Shown here in pieces: positions 36,075 through 46,038 of a stretch of DNA of 64,000 nt. The first letter of the stretch is position 1; the number at the start of each line of letters is the position of its first letter. A program made the translations under genes and the position numbers. Source of the stretch: an uncultured Chlorobiaceae bacterium. Its GTDB lineage: Bacteria > Bacteroidota > Chlorobiia > Chlorobiales > Chlorobiaceae. The stretch is taken from the NCBI GenBank assembly GCA_903851385.1, contig CAINOC010000014.1, positions 94,658 to 158,657 of the forward strand, written 5' to 3'. The notes under the pieces were generated by a model that did no database searches, was not told where the DNA came from, and saw only the letters and a list, made by a program, of their open reading frames with translations.

Positions 36075-38192
36075 ATGCAGAACCTCTGGAATGACACTGA
36101 TCTTCAACGCTCAGTCAAAGAGCAGTACAGTTCGCCCGAGATACCATCTGAATTGGCTGAACTGGTTTATGCATCCCGATTGCTTGGCAGTGAAAGTTCG
36201 CTTGTAATGCATGGAGGAGGGAACACCTCTGTTAAATGCGAACTGGCCGATATGGTTGGTAACCGCTCTGAAGTACTCTTGATTAAAGCCAGTGGCATTG
36301 ACTTGAGTCGAGTTACCTGCCTTGATTACACCCCGCTCCGGCTTGGTCCGCTCCAGAAGCTCGGAGAGCTCTTCAGCCGGAACGACAAGGCAAGCGAAGA
36401 AGCGCTTCAGCGATTTTCCACAAAAGAATTTAAATATCTTCTGCTCCTGAACATGTTCAGTCTGACCGATCATATGACCGAGCAGAGGCTTACTCCTTCG
36501 ATTGAGACACTTCTTCACTCTTTTCTTCCGCACCGCTTTATTCTGCATACGCACTCGTTTGCCCTGCTCACCGTCAGTAATCAGCCGGATGGCGAGAAGC
36601 TTTGTCGCGATACGCTTGGCGAAAGTTTTGGTTCTGTTTCCTATATAAAGCCAGGTATCGGCCTTGCCCATTCGGCAGCACTTGTCTATGAGGCAAATCC
36701 TGACATTAATGGGCTTGTGCTGCAAAAGCATGGTCTGGTAACGTTTGGCTCTACAGCCAAAGAGGCATACACTCGAATGATAGATGCCGTAACGAGACTT
36801 GAAGCAAAGATTGCTTCAGCCGGCAGGAAAACATTTTCGGCAGTAACGCTTCCGGCATCAATAGCTTCGGTTGAAGTAACCGCGCCAATTATCAGGGGTG
36901 CATGTGTCAATGAAAAGTCTCCAGGTACTCGAGAGTTCAACCAGTTTATTCTCGATTTCCGTACCTCTGCTGTTATTCTTGACTATGTCAATAGTAGTGA
37001 TCTTGTGCGTATGAGCCAGAAAGGCGCTATGACTCCTGACTTTATAATCCGGACTAAAAATAAGCCGCTTGTGCTTCCTTCGCCGGACGCTGCTGACCTT
37101 GCAGGCTTCAAGAGTGCTGTGCAGGAGGCTGTTCAGCGCTACCGCCAGGACTACACCGAATATTTTACCGCCCAGCAGCAGGCCTCAGGCATGAAGGTAA
37201 CCATGCTTGACCCGTTGCCGAGAGTGGTTCTTGTTCCAGGTCTTGGACTGTTCGGACTTGGCAGAACTTCGGCATCAGCTGCAGTCAATGCTGACATAGC
37301 TGCCTGCACTGCTTCAGGAATTCTGGATGCTGAATCACTGGGTACATTTGAATCTATCAGTGACCGTGAGGCCTTTGAGATAGAGTATTGGGATATGGAG
37401 CAGGCGAAGATGAACAAGATTCATCATGATATATTTGCCGGAAAAGTTGTCATGGTAACCGGAGCGGCCAGCGGGATTGGCCTTGCAACAGCAAAAGCTT
37501 TCCGTCAGAAAGGTGCCGAACTTGTTATTCTTGATCTTTCTGCAGAATCACTCGATCAGGCAGCAGCGGAAATCGGAGGCAATGTTCTTGCTCTTCCATG
37601 TGACGTTACTTCTCGAGCAGCTGTTCGCTCTGCTTTCGATGCTGTCTGTCGCCGTTTCGGTGGCCTGGATATTGTTGTTTCAAATGTGGGAGCAGCAATT
37701 CAGGGGCGCATCGGCGAAGTCTCCGATGAAGTGCTCCGCAAAAGCTTCGAGCTTAACTTCTTTTCACACCAGTCCATTGCCCAGGAGGCCGTAAGGGTCA
37801 TGAAACTTCAGGGTACGGGCGGTGTATTGCTATTTAATGTTTCCAAACAGGCCGTCAATCCCGGTCCCGACTTCGGTCCTTATGGATTGCCTAAAGCTGC
37901 GACACTGTTTCTTGTTCGTCAATATGCCCTTGATCACGGACGCGACGGCATTCGTTCAAACGGTATCAACGCCGACCGTATACGCAGCGGCCTTCTTACC
38001 GAAGAGATGATTAAAGCCCGCTCAACAGCCCGTGGTCTGAGTGAAAAGGAGTACATGGCAGGCAATCTGCTCCAGTTGGAGGTGACCGCCGAAGATGTTG
38101 CAGAGGCCTTCGTGCACCTGGCTCTCGAAACAAGAACAACAGGTTCAATTACAACGGTGGATGGCGGCAATATTGCAGCCGCACTCCGGTAA
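36075..38192 (+). CDS. Class II aldolase fused to short-chain dehydrogenase (RhaD-like bifunctional enzyme)
   Basis: Two-domain protein of 705 residues. The N-terminal class II aldolase/adducin domain has MHGGGNTSVKCELADMVG, FILHTHSFALL and QKHGLVTFGSTAKEA, giving the metal-binding histidines. The C-terminal domain (from about 455) is an SDR with VTGAASGIGLATAKAF (NAD site) and YGLPKAA (catalytic YxxxK). Related bifunctional enzymes cleave rhamnulose 1-phosphate to DHAP and lactaldehyde and oxidise the aldehyde; the real substrate here is unknown. No rhamnose isomerase or kinase is nearby. The LsrF-like aldolase follows 53 bp on. Confidence 0.82.
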   Translation: MQNLWNDTDLQRSVKEQYSSPEIPSELAELVYASRLLGSESSLVMHGGGNTSVKCELADMVGNRSEVLLIKASGIDLSRVTCLDYTPLRLGPLQKLGELFSRNDKASEEALQRFSTKEFKYLLLLNMFSLTDHMTEQRLTPSIETLLHSFLPHRFILHTHSFALLTVSNQPDGEKLCRDTLGESFGSVSYIKPGIGLAHSAALVYEANPDINGLVLQKHGLVTFGSTAKEAYTRMIDAVTRLEAKIASAGRKTFSAVTLPASIASVEVTAPIIRGACVNEKSPGTREFNQFILDFRTSAVILDYVNSSDLVRMSQKGAMTPDFIIRTKNKPLVLPSPDAADLAGFKSAVQEAVQRYRQDYTEYFTAQQQASGMKVTMLDPLPRVVLVPGLGLFGLGRTSASAAVNADIAACTASGILDAESLGTFESISDREAFEIEYWDMEQAKMNKIHHDIFAGKVVMVTGAASGIGLATAKAFRQKGAELVILDLSAESLDQAAAEIGGNVLALPCDVTSRAAVRSAFDAVCRRFGGLDIVVSNVGAAIQGRIGEVSDEVLRKSFELNFFSHQSIAQEAVRVMKLQGTGGVLLFNVSKQAVNPGPDFGPYGLPKAATLFLVRQYALDHGRDGIRSNGINADRIRSGLLTEEMIKARSTARGLSEKEYMAGNLLQLEVTAEDVAEAFVHLALETRTTGSITTVDGGNIAAALR

Positions 38193-38245
38193 AATAAAGA
38201 AATAACCCATAAACAATCATAACCGAAAAGAGGAGAGGTATCATC

Positions 38246-39127
38246 ATGGCGGAATACGATAAAGACAAGCAGGCTAAAGAGTATCATCTTGATATTCCGG
38301 TTAATAACTATGGATTTTTCCTGAAAGGGGCCCACTCTCTCGACTGGGGAATGAAAAACCGCCTGTCAAGAATATTCCGGCCTGATACCGGAAAAACCGT
38401 TATGCTCGCTATTGATCACGGTTACTTTCAGGGCCCGACAACAGGCCTGGAACGTCCTGATGTCAATATTGTCCCGCTGATGCCCTATGCTGATGCCATC
38501 ATGCTGACCCGTGGCATTCTGCGCACCACTGTTCCGCCAAGCCTCACCAGGGCGGTAGTTATGCGTTGCAGCGGTGGTCCAAGTATTCTCAAGGAGCTCT
38601 CCGATGAGGAACTTGCAGTCGATATCGAGGATGCGATCCGTATGAATGTCGCCGCAATAACCCTCCAGATATTTGTTGGCGGTGAATATGAGACCCGATC
38701 AATTCACAATATGACACGACTTGTCGATATGGGCCTTCGCTACGGGATTCCGACAATGGCGGTAACCGCAGTCGGCAAGGATATGGTAAGGGATGCCAAA
38801 TACTTCAGGCTTGCCTGCAGGATGGCTGCAGAACTTGGTGCACAGATTGTTAAAACCTACTATGTGCCTGAAGATTTTGAAACTGTCACGGCCTCATGCC
38901 CGGTACCAATTGTTATGGCCGGAGGGAAAAAAATCTCTGAACTCGAAGCGTTGACTATGTCCTGGAGTGCTATCCAGGGTGGAGCATCGGGTGTTGATAT
39001 GGGGCGCAATATATTCCAGAGCGATGCCCCGCTTGCCATGATGAAAGCTGTTAACAAGGTTGTTCATGAGCAGTTGAGTCCCAAGGATGCTTTCGAATAT
39101 TTCAATACCATAAAGGCTGAAGGATAA
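38246..39127 (+). CDS. LsrF-like class I aldolase/thiolase
   Basis: Member of the DeoC/FbaB-LsrF class I aldolase group, 293 residues. The [17 protein letters not shown] loop and [12 protein letters not shown], with the Schiff-base Lys203, match E. coli LsrF numbering. The phosphate-binding segment [11 protein letters not shown] and the C-terminal [14 protein letters not shown] are present. In E. coli LsrF cleaves the phosphorylated AI-2 derivative; no lsr kinase or transporter is seen here, so another sugar phosphate may be used. It sits between the aldolase-SDR fusion and the RLP, suggesting one pathway. Confidence 0.82.
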   Translation: MAEYDKDKQAKEYHLDIPVNNYGFFLKGAHSLDWGMKNRLSRIFRPDTGKTVMLAIDHGYFQGPTTGLERPDVNIVPLMPYADAIMLTRGILRTTVPPSLTRAVVMRCSGGPSILKELSDEELAVDIEDAIRMNVAAITLQIFVGGEYETRSIHNMTRLVDMGLRYGIPTMAVTAVGKDMVRDAKYFRLACRMAAELGAQIVKTYYVPEDFETVTASCPVPIVMAGGKKISELEALTMSWSAIQGGASGVDMGRNIFQSDAPLAMMKAVNKVVHEQLSPKDAFEYFNTIKAEG

Positions 39128-39148
39128 CCCCCTGCAGGTTGCAGATCT

Positions 39149-39176
39149 CCAGGGCAGGCGTTATCGCCTGCCCTGG
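39149..39176 (+). terminator. 12-bp GC hairpin between the LsrF-like gene and RLP
   Basis: CCAGGGCAGGCG (39149-39160) and CGCCTGCCCTGG (39165-39176) pair perfectly over TTAT, 22 bp after the aldolase stop. Only a weak AATTATTGTT run follows. It may terminate or partly attenuate transcription before RLP, or stabilise the upstream mRNA end. Confidence 0.6.
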
Positions 39177-39256
39177 AATTATTGTTCAGGTTGATTTTTT
39201 TTAATGGGAACCCTTGTGAAGCATTCGGATAGCTGGAAAGGGTATAACATTTTTTT

Positions 39257-40561
39257 ATGAATACTGAGGATATTAAAGGGTTTTTTGCTTCAAAAGAGCA
39301 GCTTGACATGGCTGACTACCTGACGCTTGATTACTACCTTGAATGTGTGGGTGATATTGAAACGGCTCTTGCACATTTCTGCAGCGAGCAATCCACTGCA
39401 CAGTGGAAGCGCGTTGATTATGATGAAGACTTTCGCCCGCAATTTGGTGCAAAAGTTATCAGTCTGACGGTAGAGGGCGAACTGTCGGAGCTCAGCTATC
39501 CAGTCCGGCATTCAGAATCGGGTGCTATTCATGCCTGCCGTGTCACTATTGCTCATCCTCATCGTAATTTCGGCCCGAAACTCCCGAATCTGCTCTCAGC
39601 AGTATGTGGCGAAGGCGTTTTTTTTACTCCCGGCGTTCCAGTGGTCAAACTGCTTGATATCAGTTTTCCGGAGTCTTATCTTCTTGCCTTTGATGGGCCT
39701 AAATTTGGTATTGAAGGTATTCGCGATCTCCTTCAGGCCTATAACAGACCGATATTTTTTGGTGTGGTAAAGCCTAATATCGGTCTCAGCCCTGCTCATT
39801 TTGCTGAAATTGCCTACCAGAGCTGGCTGGGTGGTCTCGATATTGCTAAAGACGATGAGATGCTTGCCGATGTTGATTGGTCAACTCTTCTTGAACGATC
39901 CCATGCTCTTGGAGATGTAAGATTAAAGGCGGAACGTGAGACCGGTGTGCCGAAAGTTTATCTTGCCAATATCACCGATGAGGTTGACCGCCTGATCGAG
40001 CAGCATGATATTGCAGTCAGCAATGGGGCCAATGCCTTGCTTGTTAATGCCCTGCCTGTCGGGCTGAGTGCTGTCCGGATGCTGGCAAAACATACAAAAG
40101 TTCCTCTTATCGGGCATTTCCCCTTTATCGCCGCTTTCAGCAGAATGGAAAAATACGGTATTCATTCCAGGGTAATGACCAAGCTTCAGCGCCTTGCCGG
40201 CCTTGATGCTATTATCATGCCCGGATTTGGCGGGAGAATGATGACTCCTGAAGAAGAAGTAAAGGAGAATATCCAGGAATGTCTTCAAGAGTTCGGCCAT
40301 ATTAAACGCTCACTGCCCGTTCCGGGAGGCAGCGATTCGGCGCTGACGCTTGAAACCGTTTACCGCCATGTCGGCAGTGTTGATTTCGGCTTTGTTCCCG
40401 GACGTGGAATTTTCGGCCATCCAATGGGCCCCAAAGCCGGTGCAGCGTCTATACGTCAGGCTTGGGAGGCCATTGAACAGGGCATACCTCTTGAGACCTA
40501 TGCAGCCGGGCGACCTGAACTGCAGGTAATGGTTGACGGGGCAAAGGGAAAAACGAAATAG
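39257..40561 (+). CDS. rlp: RuBisCO-like protein (form IV-Photo type)
   Basis: RuBisCO large-chain fold without carboxylase activity, 434 residues. The carbamylation Lys is kept (K198 in [11 protein letters not shown]), and Lys172 in VVKPNIGLS matches Lys175 of RuBisCO. The next catalytic Lys is replaced (N174 instead of K177), and loop 6 (MPGFGGRMM, about 321-329) lacks the catalytic Lys. These losses fit the RLP of Chlorobaculum tepidum, whose mutant is known to have faults in sulfur oxidation and stress response. It could act as an enolase- or isomerase-type enzyme. Neighbouring aldolases and SDRs support a phosphosugar pathway; the reaction is not known. Confidence 0.93.
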   Translation: MNTEDIKGFFASKEQLDMADYLTLDYYLECVGDIETALAHFCSEQSTAQWKRVDYDEDFRPQFGAKVISLTVEGELSELSYPVRHSESGAIHACRVTIAHPHRNFGPKLPNLLSAVCGEGVFFTPGVPVVKLLDISFPESYLLAFDGPKFGIEGIRDLLQAYNRPIFFGVVKPNIGLSPAHFAEIAYQSWLGGLDIAKDDEMLADVDWSTLLERSHALGDVRLKAERETGVPKVYLANITDEVDRLIEQHDIAVSNGANALLVNALPVGLSAVRMLAKHTKVPLIGHFPFIAAFSRMEKYGIHSRVMTKLQRLAGLDAIIMPGFGGRMMTPEEEVKENIQECLQEFGHIKRSLPVPGGSDSALTLETVYRHVGSVDFGFVPGRGIFGHPMGPKAGAASIRQAWEAIEQGIPLETYAAGRPELQVMVDGAKGKTK

Positions 40562-40588
40562 CAGGTAAAGTAATCACAACGTCTGAGT

Positions 40589-41413
40589 ATGGGTATACTC
40601 GAAGAGAAAGTTGCCATCATTACCGGTTCCACCAAAGGGATCGGTAAAGCAATAGCCCATGAGTTTGTCAGGGAAGGAGCCAAAGTTGTCATAACCTCTT
40701 CTTCGAATGCCAATGTTCAGGCGGCACTCTTGGAATTTCCCCCGGATTCAGTACACGGCTGTGTTTGTAATGTTGTCTCCTCTCTTGATATGGAACAACT
40801 TATTGTGGATACGGTTAAAAGGTTCGGCAGAGTAGATGTATTTATCAACAATGCAGGAATATCAGATACCTTCCACAATATTACTGAAAGCGATCCTGAT
40901 GAATGGGGAAGAGTAATCGATACAAACCTTAAAGGCACATACAACGGGTGCCGGGCCGCTATCAACTATTATCTCAAAGAAAAGCGTAAAGGAAAAATCA
41001 TAAATATGGCCGGTTCCGGAACGGACAGGGGATCTAATACACCCTGGATCAGCGCTTATGGTTCAACAAAAGCAGCCATTGCCCGGTTTACCTATGCTGT
41101 TGCTTCAGAGTATCGACATACCGGGATATCTGTCATGCTGCTGCATCCCGGACTGGTCCGCACCGGTATGGTCAGTGCTGACACTCCCACTCCTGAACTT
41201 TCCCGTCAACTGGCGACGTTTAATACCATTCTGGATATTTTTGCACAGTCGCCTCTCGTTGCAGCGCGCTTGGCCGTAAAGCTGGCTTCCTGTTGGAGTG
41301 ACTTGAAAACAGGGGTCTATCTATCCGCTTTGAATGGCAGAAGAAAAAAAATGTTGCTCCTGACCTATCCCTTCCGTAAAATACTGAACAGAATTGACCG
41401 TCGAACCTATTAA
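40589..41413 (+). CDS. Short-chain dehydrogenase/reductase downstream of RLP
   Basis: Classical SDR of 274 residues: VAIITGSTKGIGKAIAHEFV (NAD(P) site), FINNAGISDTF, INMAGSG and YGSTKAAIARFTYA (YxxxK). The C-terminus ends with a basic, hydrophobic RRKKMLLLTYPFRKILNRI tail. It starts 27 bp after RLP and probably belongs to the same transcript. The cofactor motif suggests oxidation or reduction of a small sugar or alcohol, but the substrate is unknown. lptE starts 14 bp after it. Confidence 0.85.
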   Translation: MGILEEKVAIITGSTKGIGKAIAHEFVREGAKVVITSSSNANVQAALLEFPPDSVHGCVCNVVSSLDMEQLIVDTVKRFGRVDVFINNAGISDTFHNITESDPDEWGRVIDTNLKGTYNGCRAAINYYLKEKRKGKIINMAGSGTDRGSNTPWISAYGSTKAAIARFTYAVASEYRHTGISVMLLHPGLVRTGMVSADTPTPELSRQLATFNTILDIFAQSPLVAARLAVKLASCWSDLKTGVYLSALNGRRKKMLLLTYPFRKILNRIDRRTY

Positions 41414-41427
41414 TCCAAAGGACAGTC

Positions 41428-41937
41428 ATGCTGAAGACTGGAGCCGCCAGAGTCGTACTTTTTTTTCTTGTTGCTGTATTCCTTCAGGGCTGTTACAGCT
41501 TCACCGGGGGATCGATCTCTTCGCACCTCAAAACCATTGCAATACCCGTTTTCGATGACAGTTCCGGTGCAGGTATTGCCCAGTTACGATCTGAATGTAC
41601 AAAGGCTCTGGTCGACAAAATAGAGTCACAAAGTTCACTTCGCTTTACCCCATCCATTGCCAGTGCCGATGCTCTGCTGGAAGGGACGATCACCTCCTTT
41701 TCTGATGTACCGGGTCAGCTTTCAGGCACAACAGAGAGGGCCATTACCAATCGGATTACACTTGTTGTGCACGTTACTATGACAGATCGTGTAAAAAAAA
41801 CTCCGGTATTTACACAATCATTTGTTGGATTCGCTGATTATTATTCAGGTAATTATGTTGCACAGCAGCAGGCAATACTTGTTTCCCTTGGCCAGATTAA
41901 TGATGAAATTTTTGATCGGATTGTCTCAGGGTGGTAA
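41428..41937 (+). CDS. LPS-assembly lipoprotein LptE-like
   Basis: Protein of 169 residues with a lipoprotein signal: VVLFFLVAVFLQGCYSFTGG, with Cys in the LQGC lipobox. LptE plugs LptD at the outer membrane to insert LPS. The body (LKTIAIPVFDDSSGAGIAQL, LEGTITSFSDVP and a C-terminal QINDEIFDRIVSGW) follows the LptE-family pattern of Chlorobi and Bacteroidetes. Another Lpt component is at 5893. It is the last gene of this block. Confidence 0.8.
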   Translation: MLKTGAARVVLFFLVAVFLQGCYSFTGGSISSHLKTIAIPVFDDSSGAGIAQLRSECTKALVDKIESQSSLRFTPSIASADALLEGTITSFSDVPGQLSGTTERAITNRITLVVHVTMTDRVKKTPVFTQSFVGFADYYSGNYVAQQQAILVSLGQINDEIFDRIVSGW

Positions 41938-42037
41938 TAATCAGGTCGATGAGCTTGAAATAGTGGTGTCAGTTATCAGATAGTTATTATCAAATGTCAG
42001 GCCTGCTGGATGCAGGTATGTCTAAAGGAGGGTTGTA

Positions 42038-42466
42038 ATGGGATTGAACAAAAATGTCGAGTACAGGTTCGAGCTTACTCAAGGGTTTCTGAATGAAGCT
42101 GAACAGGACTACTCTCTCAAGCGATGGCGTGCATGTGTTGCAGCTTCTATAATCGTTATAGAAAATACCGGGCTTATTGTGCTTATGCTGTTTGGTGTTT
42201 CTTCTTTTACTCATAAGCCGGGCCTTCATTTATCCCAGCTTATTTCTGAAGGAACTGTTGCAGAAGATATTGCCTTGTTAGTTAACGAGCTTCTTCCTGA
42301 TCTTGAAAAATATGATTCATACCAGAAAATGCTGGCTAAATATGGTGATGAATCCTCATACAAGCTTCCCTGGGAGATTTTCAATGAGCAGGAGGGGCTT
42401 ATGGCTATAGAGTCTGCCCGTAAATGTATCAGGGTAAGCTCAGAAATCGCAGAACTGGTTAAGTAA
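42038..42466 (+). CDS. HEPN-domain protein
   Basis: Protein of 142 residues, mostly helical: VEYRFELTQGFLNEAEQDYS, then LKRWRACVAASIIVIENTGL. This matches the HEPN helix pattern found in small proteins often paired with minimal nucleotidyltransferases. No RxxxxH RNase motif is obvious, and no nucleotidyltransferase partner lies next to it. A very strong AAAGGAGG site sits upstream of the ATG. rfbA starts 18 bp after it. Function is unknown. Confidence 0.6.
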   Translation: MGLNKNVEYRFELTQGFLNEAEQDYSLKRWRACVAASIIVIENTGLIVLMLFGVSSFTHKPGLHLSQLISEGTVAEDIALLVNELLPDLEKYDSYQKMLAKYGDESSYKLPWEIFNEQEGLMAIESARKCIRVSSEIAELVK

Positions 42467-42484
42467 TTCAACAAAATAACTCTT

Positions 42485-43363
42485 ATGAAAGGCATTATTC
42501 TTGCGGGAGGCTCTGGTACTCGACTCTATCCTGTTACCAGGGGGATTTCAAAACAGCTCCTGCCGGTCTATGATAAGCCAATGATTTATTACCCATTGAC
42601 AACGCTGATGCTTGCAGGGATCAGGGATATTCTCATTATAACGACACCTGAAGACCAGCCGATGTTCAAAAAGCTGCTCGGAGACGGCAGCGACTGGGGC
42701 ATTTCTCTCTCATACACCGTTCAGCCTTCTCCTGACGGGCTTGCTCAGGCATTCATTCTTGGTGAAGCATTTATTGGCAGTGATGACGTCACGCTTATTC
42801 TTGGCGACAACATTTTTTTCGGTTATGCGTTCACGCAACTGCTTGAGGCTTCGGTTCAGACGGTGCAAAAAGAGTGCAAAGCCAATATATTCGGTTACTA
42901 TGTCAGTGATCCTGAGCGTTATGGCGTAGCAGAGTTTGATTCGGACGGTAATGTACTTTCAATTGTTGAAAAGCCGACCTCTCCGAAATCAAATTACGCT
43001 GTAGTCGGGCTTTATTTTTATCCGAACAGTGTCATTGAGATAGCTAAACAGATCAAGCCGTCCTCACGCGGTGAGCTTGAAATTACAGCCGTCAACGAGG
43101 AGTATCTGCTTCGGGGCCAGTTGAAGTGCTCTATTCTTGGTCGGGGTTTTGCCTGGCTTGATACCGGCACCCATGAGTCTTTCCAGGAAGCAGGAAGCTT
43201 TATACACACGGTCGAAAAAAGGCAGGGGCTTAAAATTGCCTGTCCCGAAGAAATTGCATGGCGAAACGGCTGGATCACCGATGACGATCTTTTACGGTTA
43301 TCGAAACCAATGATGAAAAACCAGTATGGTCAGTATCTTTTAAGACTGCATGAACAGAGGTAA
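42485..43363 (+). CDS. rfbA: Glucose-1-phosphate thymidylyltransferase
   Basis: First enzyme of dTDP-L-rhamnose synthesis, making dTDP-glucose. The 292 residues include [20 protein letters not shown] (nucleotide-binding), [14 protein letters not shown] [24 protein letters not shown] and [10 protein letters not shown]. Full length. It is followed by rfbC, rfbD and rfbB in one direction with small gaps, so the four genes form one operon. Confidence 0.96.
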   Translation: MKGIILAGGSGTRLYPVTRGISKQLLPVYDKPMIYYPLTTLMLAGIRDILIITTPEDQPMFKKLLGDGSDWGISLSYTVQPSPDGLAQAFILGEAFIGSDDVTLILGDNIFFGYAFTQLLEASVQTVQKECKANIFGYYVSDPERYGVAEFDSDGNVLSIVEKPTSPKSNYAVVGLYFYPNSVIEIAKQIKPSSRGELEITAVNEEYLLRGQLKCSILGRGFAWLDTGTHESFQEAGSFIHTVEKRQGLKIACPEEIAWRNGWITDDDLLRLSKPMMKNQYGQYLLRLHEQR

Positions 43364-43394
43364 GTTTTATTAGCAACAGTTATTGTGTGTTTTT

Positions 43395-44000
43395 ATGCAA
43401 GTGATTACTTCAGCTATTCCAGATGTCCTGGTTTTTGAACCGAAAGTGTTCGGCGATGATCGAGGATATTTTTTTGAGTCGTTTCGACAGGATCTCTTTG
43501 AGCAGCATGTCGGCCATATATCGTTTGTTCAGGATAATGAGTCCAAGTCCGGTTACGGGGTACTTCGTGGTCTTCATTTTCAGAAACCGCCCTTTACGCA
43601 GTCCAAGCTTGTGCGGGCTTTATATGGGAGTGTTCTTGATGTAGCTGTTGATATACGTCTCGGTTCACCATGGTACGGCCGCCATGTCGCTTGTGTGCTG
43701 GACGCCGAACGGAAAAATATGCTCTGGGTTCCTAAAGGGTTTGCGCACGGGTTTCTTGTGCTATCCAAAGAGGCTGTTTTTGCCTACAAATGCGATAATT
43801 ACTATATGCCCTCTCACGATGCAGGTCTGTTATGGAATGATCCGGCTCTGGCTATAGAATGGCCGGTTCCGGAAGAGGATATCCGGGTTTCAGCAAAAGA
43901 TGCATTACAACCCTCTTTCGGCATTGTAGAGAGCTTTCCCTACGAAGAGTATCGGAAGGAAAAACTCTATCCGGGTATTTCTCAAGGTTGTAACCCATAG
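43395..44000 (+). CDS. rfbC: dTDP-4-dehydrorhamnose 3,5-epimerase
   Basis: Cupin-fold epimerase of 201 residues: DDRGYFFESFRQDLFEQH, GVLRGLHFQKPPFTQSKLVR (catalytic His) and DVAVDIRLGSPWYGRH. The start is set at the ATG at 43395 (MQVITSAIPDVLVFEPKVFG); a TTG-initiated frame from 43383 adds four residues with no support. Second gene of the rhamnose block. Confidence 0.94.
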   Translation: MQVITSAIPDVLVFEPKVFGDDRGYFFESFRQDLFEQHVGHISFVQDNESKSGYGVLRGLHFQKPPFTQSKLVRALYGSVLDVAVDIRLGSPWYGRHVACVLDAERKNMLWVPKGFAHGFLVLSKEAVFAYKCDNYYMPSHDAGLLWNDPALAIEWPVPEEDIRVSAKDALQPSFGIVESFPYEEYRKEKLYPGISQGCNP

Positions 44001-44050
44001 ATGCTATTGATCCCGTAAGGTTTGTTCCCTCATAATTTTCTTTTATTCTC

Positions 44051-44926
44051 ATGAATATTCTTGTTACCGGCAGTAAAGGCCAACTGGGGTCTGAGTTGCA
44101 GGAGTTGTCGGCAAAAAGCGGCAAACGGCAGTTTTTTTTCTACGACCTTCCTGAGCTTGATATAACCAGTCATGATCTCGTCGATCGGTTGTGCCACGAA
44201 CACCGGATAGACGTTATCGTCAATTGTGCGGCCTATACCGCAGTAGACAAGGCTGAAACCGACGCTGATACGGCATACCGAGTTAACAGGGATGGTTCAG
44301 CTGTGCTGGCAGAATGTGCTAAAGAGCACAATGCCCTTCTGATCCATATTTCCACCGATTATGTATTTAATGGAGAGTCCTGGACCCCATATAGGGAAAA
44401 AGATCCAGCCTCTCCTCGAGGCGTTTACGGGAAGTCAAAATGGGAGGGCGAAGAGCTTATTCGCCGGATTGACCCCTCCTATCTGATTATCAGAACATCA
44501 TGGCTCTACTCAGCCTACGGTGCCAACTTTGTCAAAACCATGCTTCGACTTGGTGCTGAACGTGAAATGCTGAGAGTTGTTGTTGACCAGATAGGCACAC
44601 CGACCTATGCTGCCGATCTTGCTGCTGCCGTTGTTACCATTCTTGATACTTATGATCCCGCTAAGCACTATCAAGAGACCTATCACTACTCCAATGAAGG
44701 AGTCGCCTCGTGGTATGATTTCGCTGCAGCGATTATGGAAATTTCCGGGCTCCCCTGCAAGGTACTCCCGATAGAAAGCGCCGACTACCCTCAGATTGCT
44801 CCAAGGCCACAATTCAGCGTTCTTAACAAGTCAGCCATCAAGCACGACTGGGGAGTTGCAATTCCAAACTGGCGCGATTCACTGTCATGTTTACTCCAAA
44901 AGATCCAGACTCATACCAAAGCATAA
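44051..44926 (+). CDS. rfbD: dTDP-4-dehydrorhamnose reductase
   Basis: SDR-type reductase for the last step of dTDP-rhamnose. The 291 residues have ILVTGSKGQLGSELQEL, NCAAYTAVDKAETDADTAYR, HISTDYVFNG, YGKSKWEGEEL (YxxxK) and IIRTSWLYSAYGANF. Full length. The following rfbB gene starts 19 bp downstream. Confidence 0.95.
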   Translation: MNILVTGSKGQLGSELQELSAKSGKRQFFFYDLPELDITSHDLVDRLCHEHRIDVIVNCAAYTAVDKAETDADTAYRVNRDGSAVLAECAKEHNALLIHISTDYVFNGESWTPYREKDPASPRGVYGKSKWEGEELIRRIDPSYLIIRTSWLYSAYGANFVKTMLRLGAEREMLRVVVDQIGTPTYAADLAAAVVTILDTYDPAKHYQETYHYSNEGVASWYDFAAAIMEISGLPCKVLPIESADYPQIAPRPQFSVLNKSAIKHDWGVAIPNWRDSLSCLLQKIQTHTKA

Positions 44927-44945
44927 TACATAATTCGAACCGCCA

Positions 44946-45995
44946 ATGCATATTCTCATCACCGGAGGAGCCGGTTTTATAGGGTCGCATGTCGTGAGGC
45001 ATTTTTTAAAGAGCTACCCGTCATACACGATAACCAATCTCGACAGCCTCACCTATGCAGGCAACCTTGCAAATCTCAAGGATGTAGACACACTGCCGAA
45101 CTACCGCTTTGTAAAAGGGGATATAACCGATGTGGACTTTATCCACCGTCTGTTTCAGGACTCCCGCTTTGATGGAGTAATTCACCTCGCTGCCGAATCG
45201 CATGTTGATCGTTCAATTGCAAACCCGACGGAGTTTGTCGTTACCAATGTGCTCGGTACAGTGAATCTCCTCAATGCAGCAAAAGCCAGCTGGAAGTCAG
45301 ATGTTGAAGGAAAGCGGTTTTACCATATTTCAACTGATGAGGTCTACGGTTCGCTTGGCAGCGGTGGGCTGTTTACCGAACAGACTCCTTACGATCCCCA
45401 TAGTCCCTATTCTGCCTCAAAGGCTTCGTCAGATCATTTTGTCCGGGCTTATCACGATACCTTTAATCTGCCGGTGGTTATCAGCAACTGTTCAAACAAT
45501 TACGGATCTTTCCAGTTTCCTGAAAAGCTGATTCCTCTTTTTATCAACAATATCGTGCACAATAAGCCGCTTCCAGTCTATGGAAAGGGCGAAAATATTC
45601 GTGACTGGCTCTGGGTTGTTGATCACGCCCAGGCGATCGATGTGATATTTCATAAGGGTCGCAACGGCGAAACCTATAATATTGGCGGTCACAATGAATG
45701 GAGTAACATCGATCTCATCAGGCTTCTTTGCCGGATTATGGATACAAAGCTTGGTCGGGCCGCCGGAGAGTCTGAAAAACTGCTTACCTATGTTACCGAC
45801 AGGGCCGGGCACGACCTTCGCTATGCCATTGATTCATCAAAACTGCAGCGGGAACTTGGTTGGGTCCCTTCAATATCGTTTGAAAAAGGGCTTGAACTGA
45901 CAGTCGACTGGTATCTGTCAAACACAGGGTGGCTTGATAATGTTACATCAGGTGAATATCAGCACTATTACGAAGAGATGTATGGCAAAAGGTGA
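44946..45995 (+). CDS. rfbB: dTDP-glucose 4,6-dehydratase
   Basis: Second enzyme of the pathway, 349 residues: MHILITGGAGFIGSHVVRHF, LAAESHVDRSIANPTEFV, STDEVYGSLGSGGLFTE, PYSASKASSDHFVRAYHDTF (YxxxK) and NCSNNYGSFQFPEKLIPLFI. The order A-C-D-B is an accepted variant of rfb operons. Confidence 0.96.
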   Translation: MHILITGGAGFIGSHVVRHFLKSYPSYTITNLDSLTYAGNLANLKDVDTLPNYRFVKGDITDVDFIHRLFQDSRFDGVIHLAAESHVDRSIANPTEFVVTNVLGTVNLLNAAKASWKSDVEGKRFYHISTDEVYGSLGSGGLFTEQTPYDPHSPYSASKASSDHFVRAYHDTFNLPVVISNCSNNYGSFQFPEKLIPLFINNIVHNKPLPVYGKGENIRDWLWVVDHAQAIDVIFHKGRNGETYNIGGHNEWSNIDLIRLLCRIMDTKLGRAAGESEKLLTYVTDRAGHDLRYAIDSSKLQRELGWVPSISFEKGLELTVDWYLSNTGWLDNVTSGEYQHYYEEMYGKR

Positions 45996-46038
45996 AGCAC
46001 AATTGAAATACAAAAATTGAACTGAGAGGAACTCTATT

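Noticed and set aside
39149..39176. Reading the GC hairpin as a riboswitch for RLP
   Set aside because: It is a simple stem without a conserved pocket and is close to the aldolase stop; a transcript-end role is more likely.
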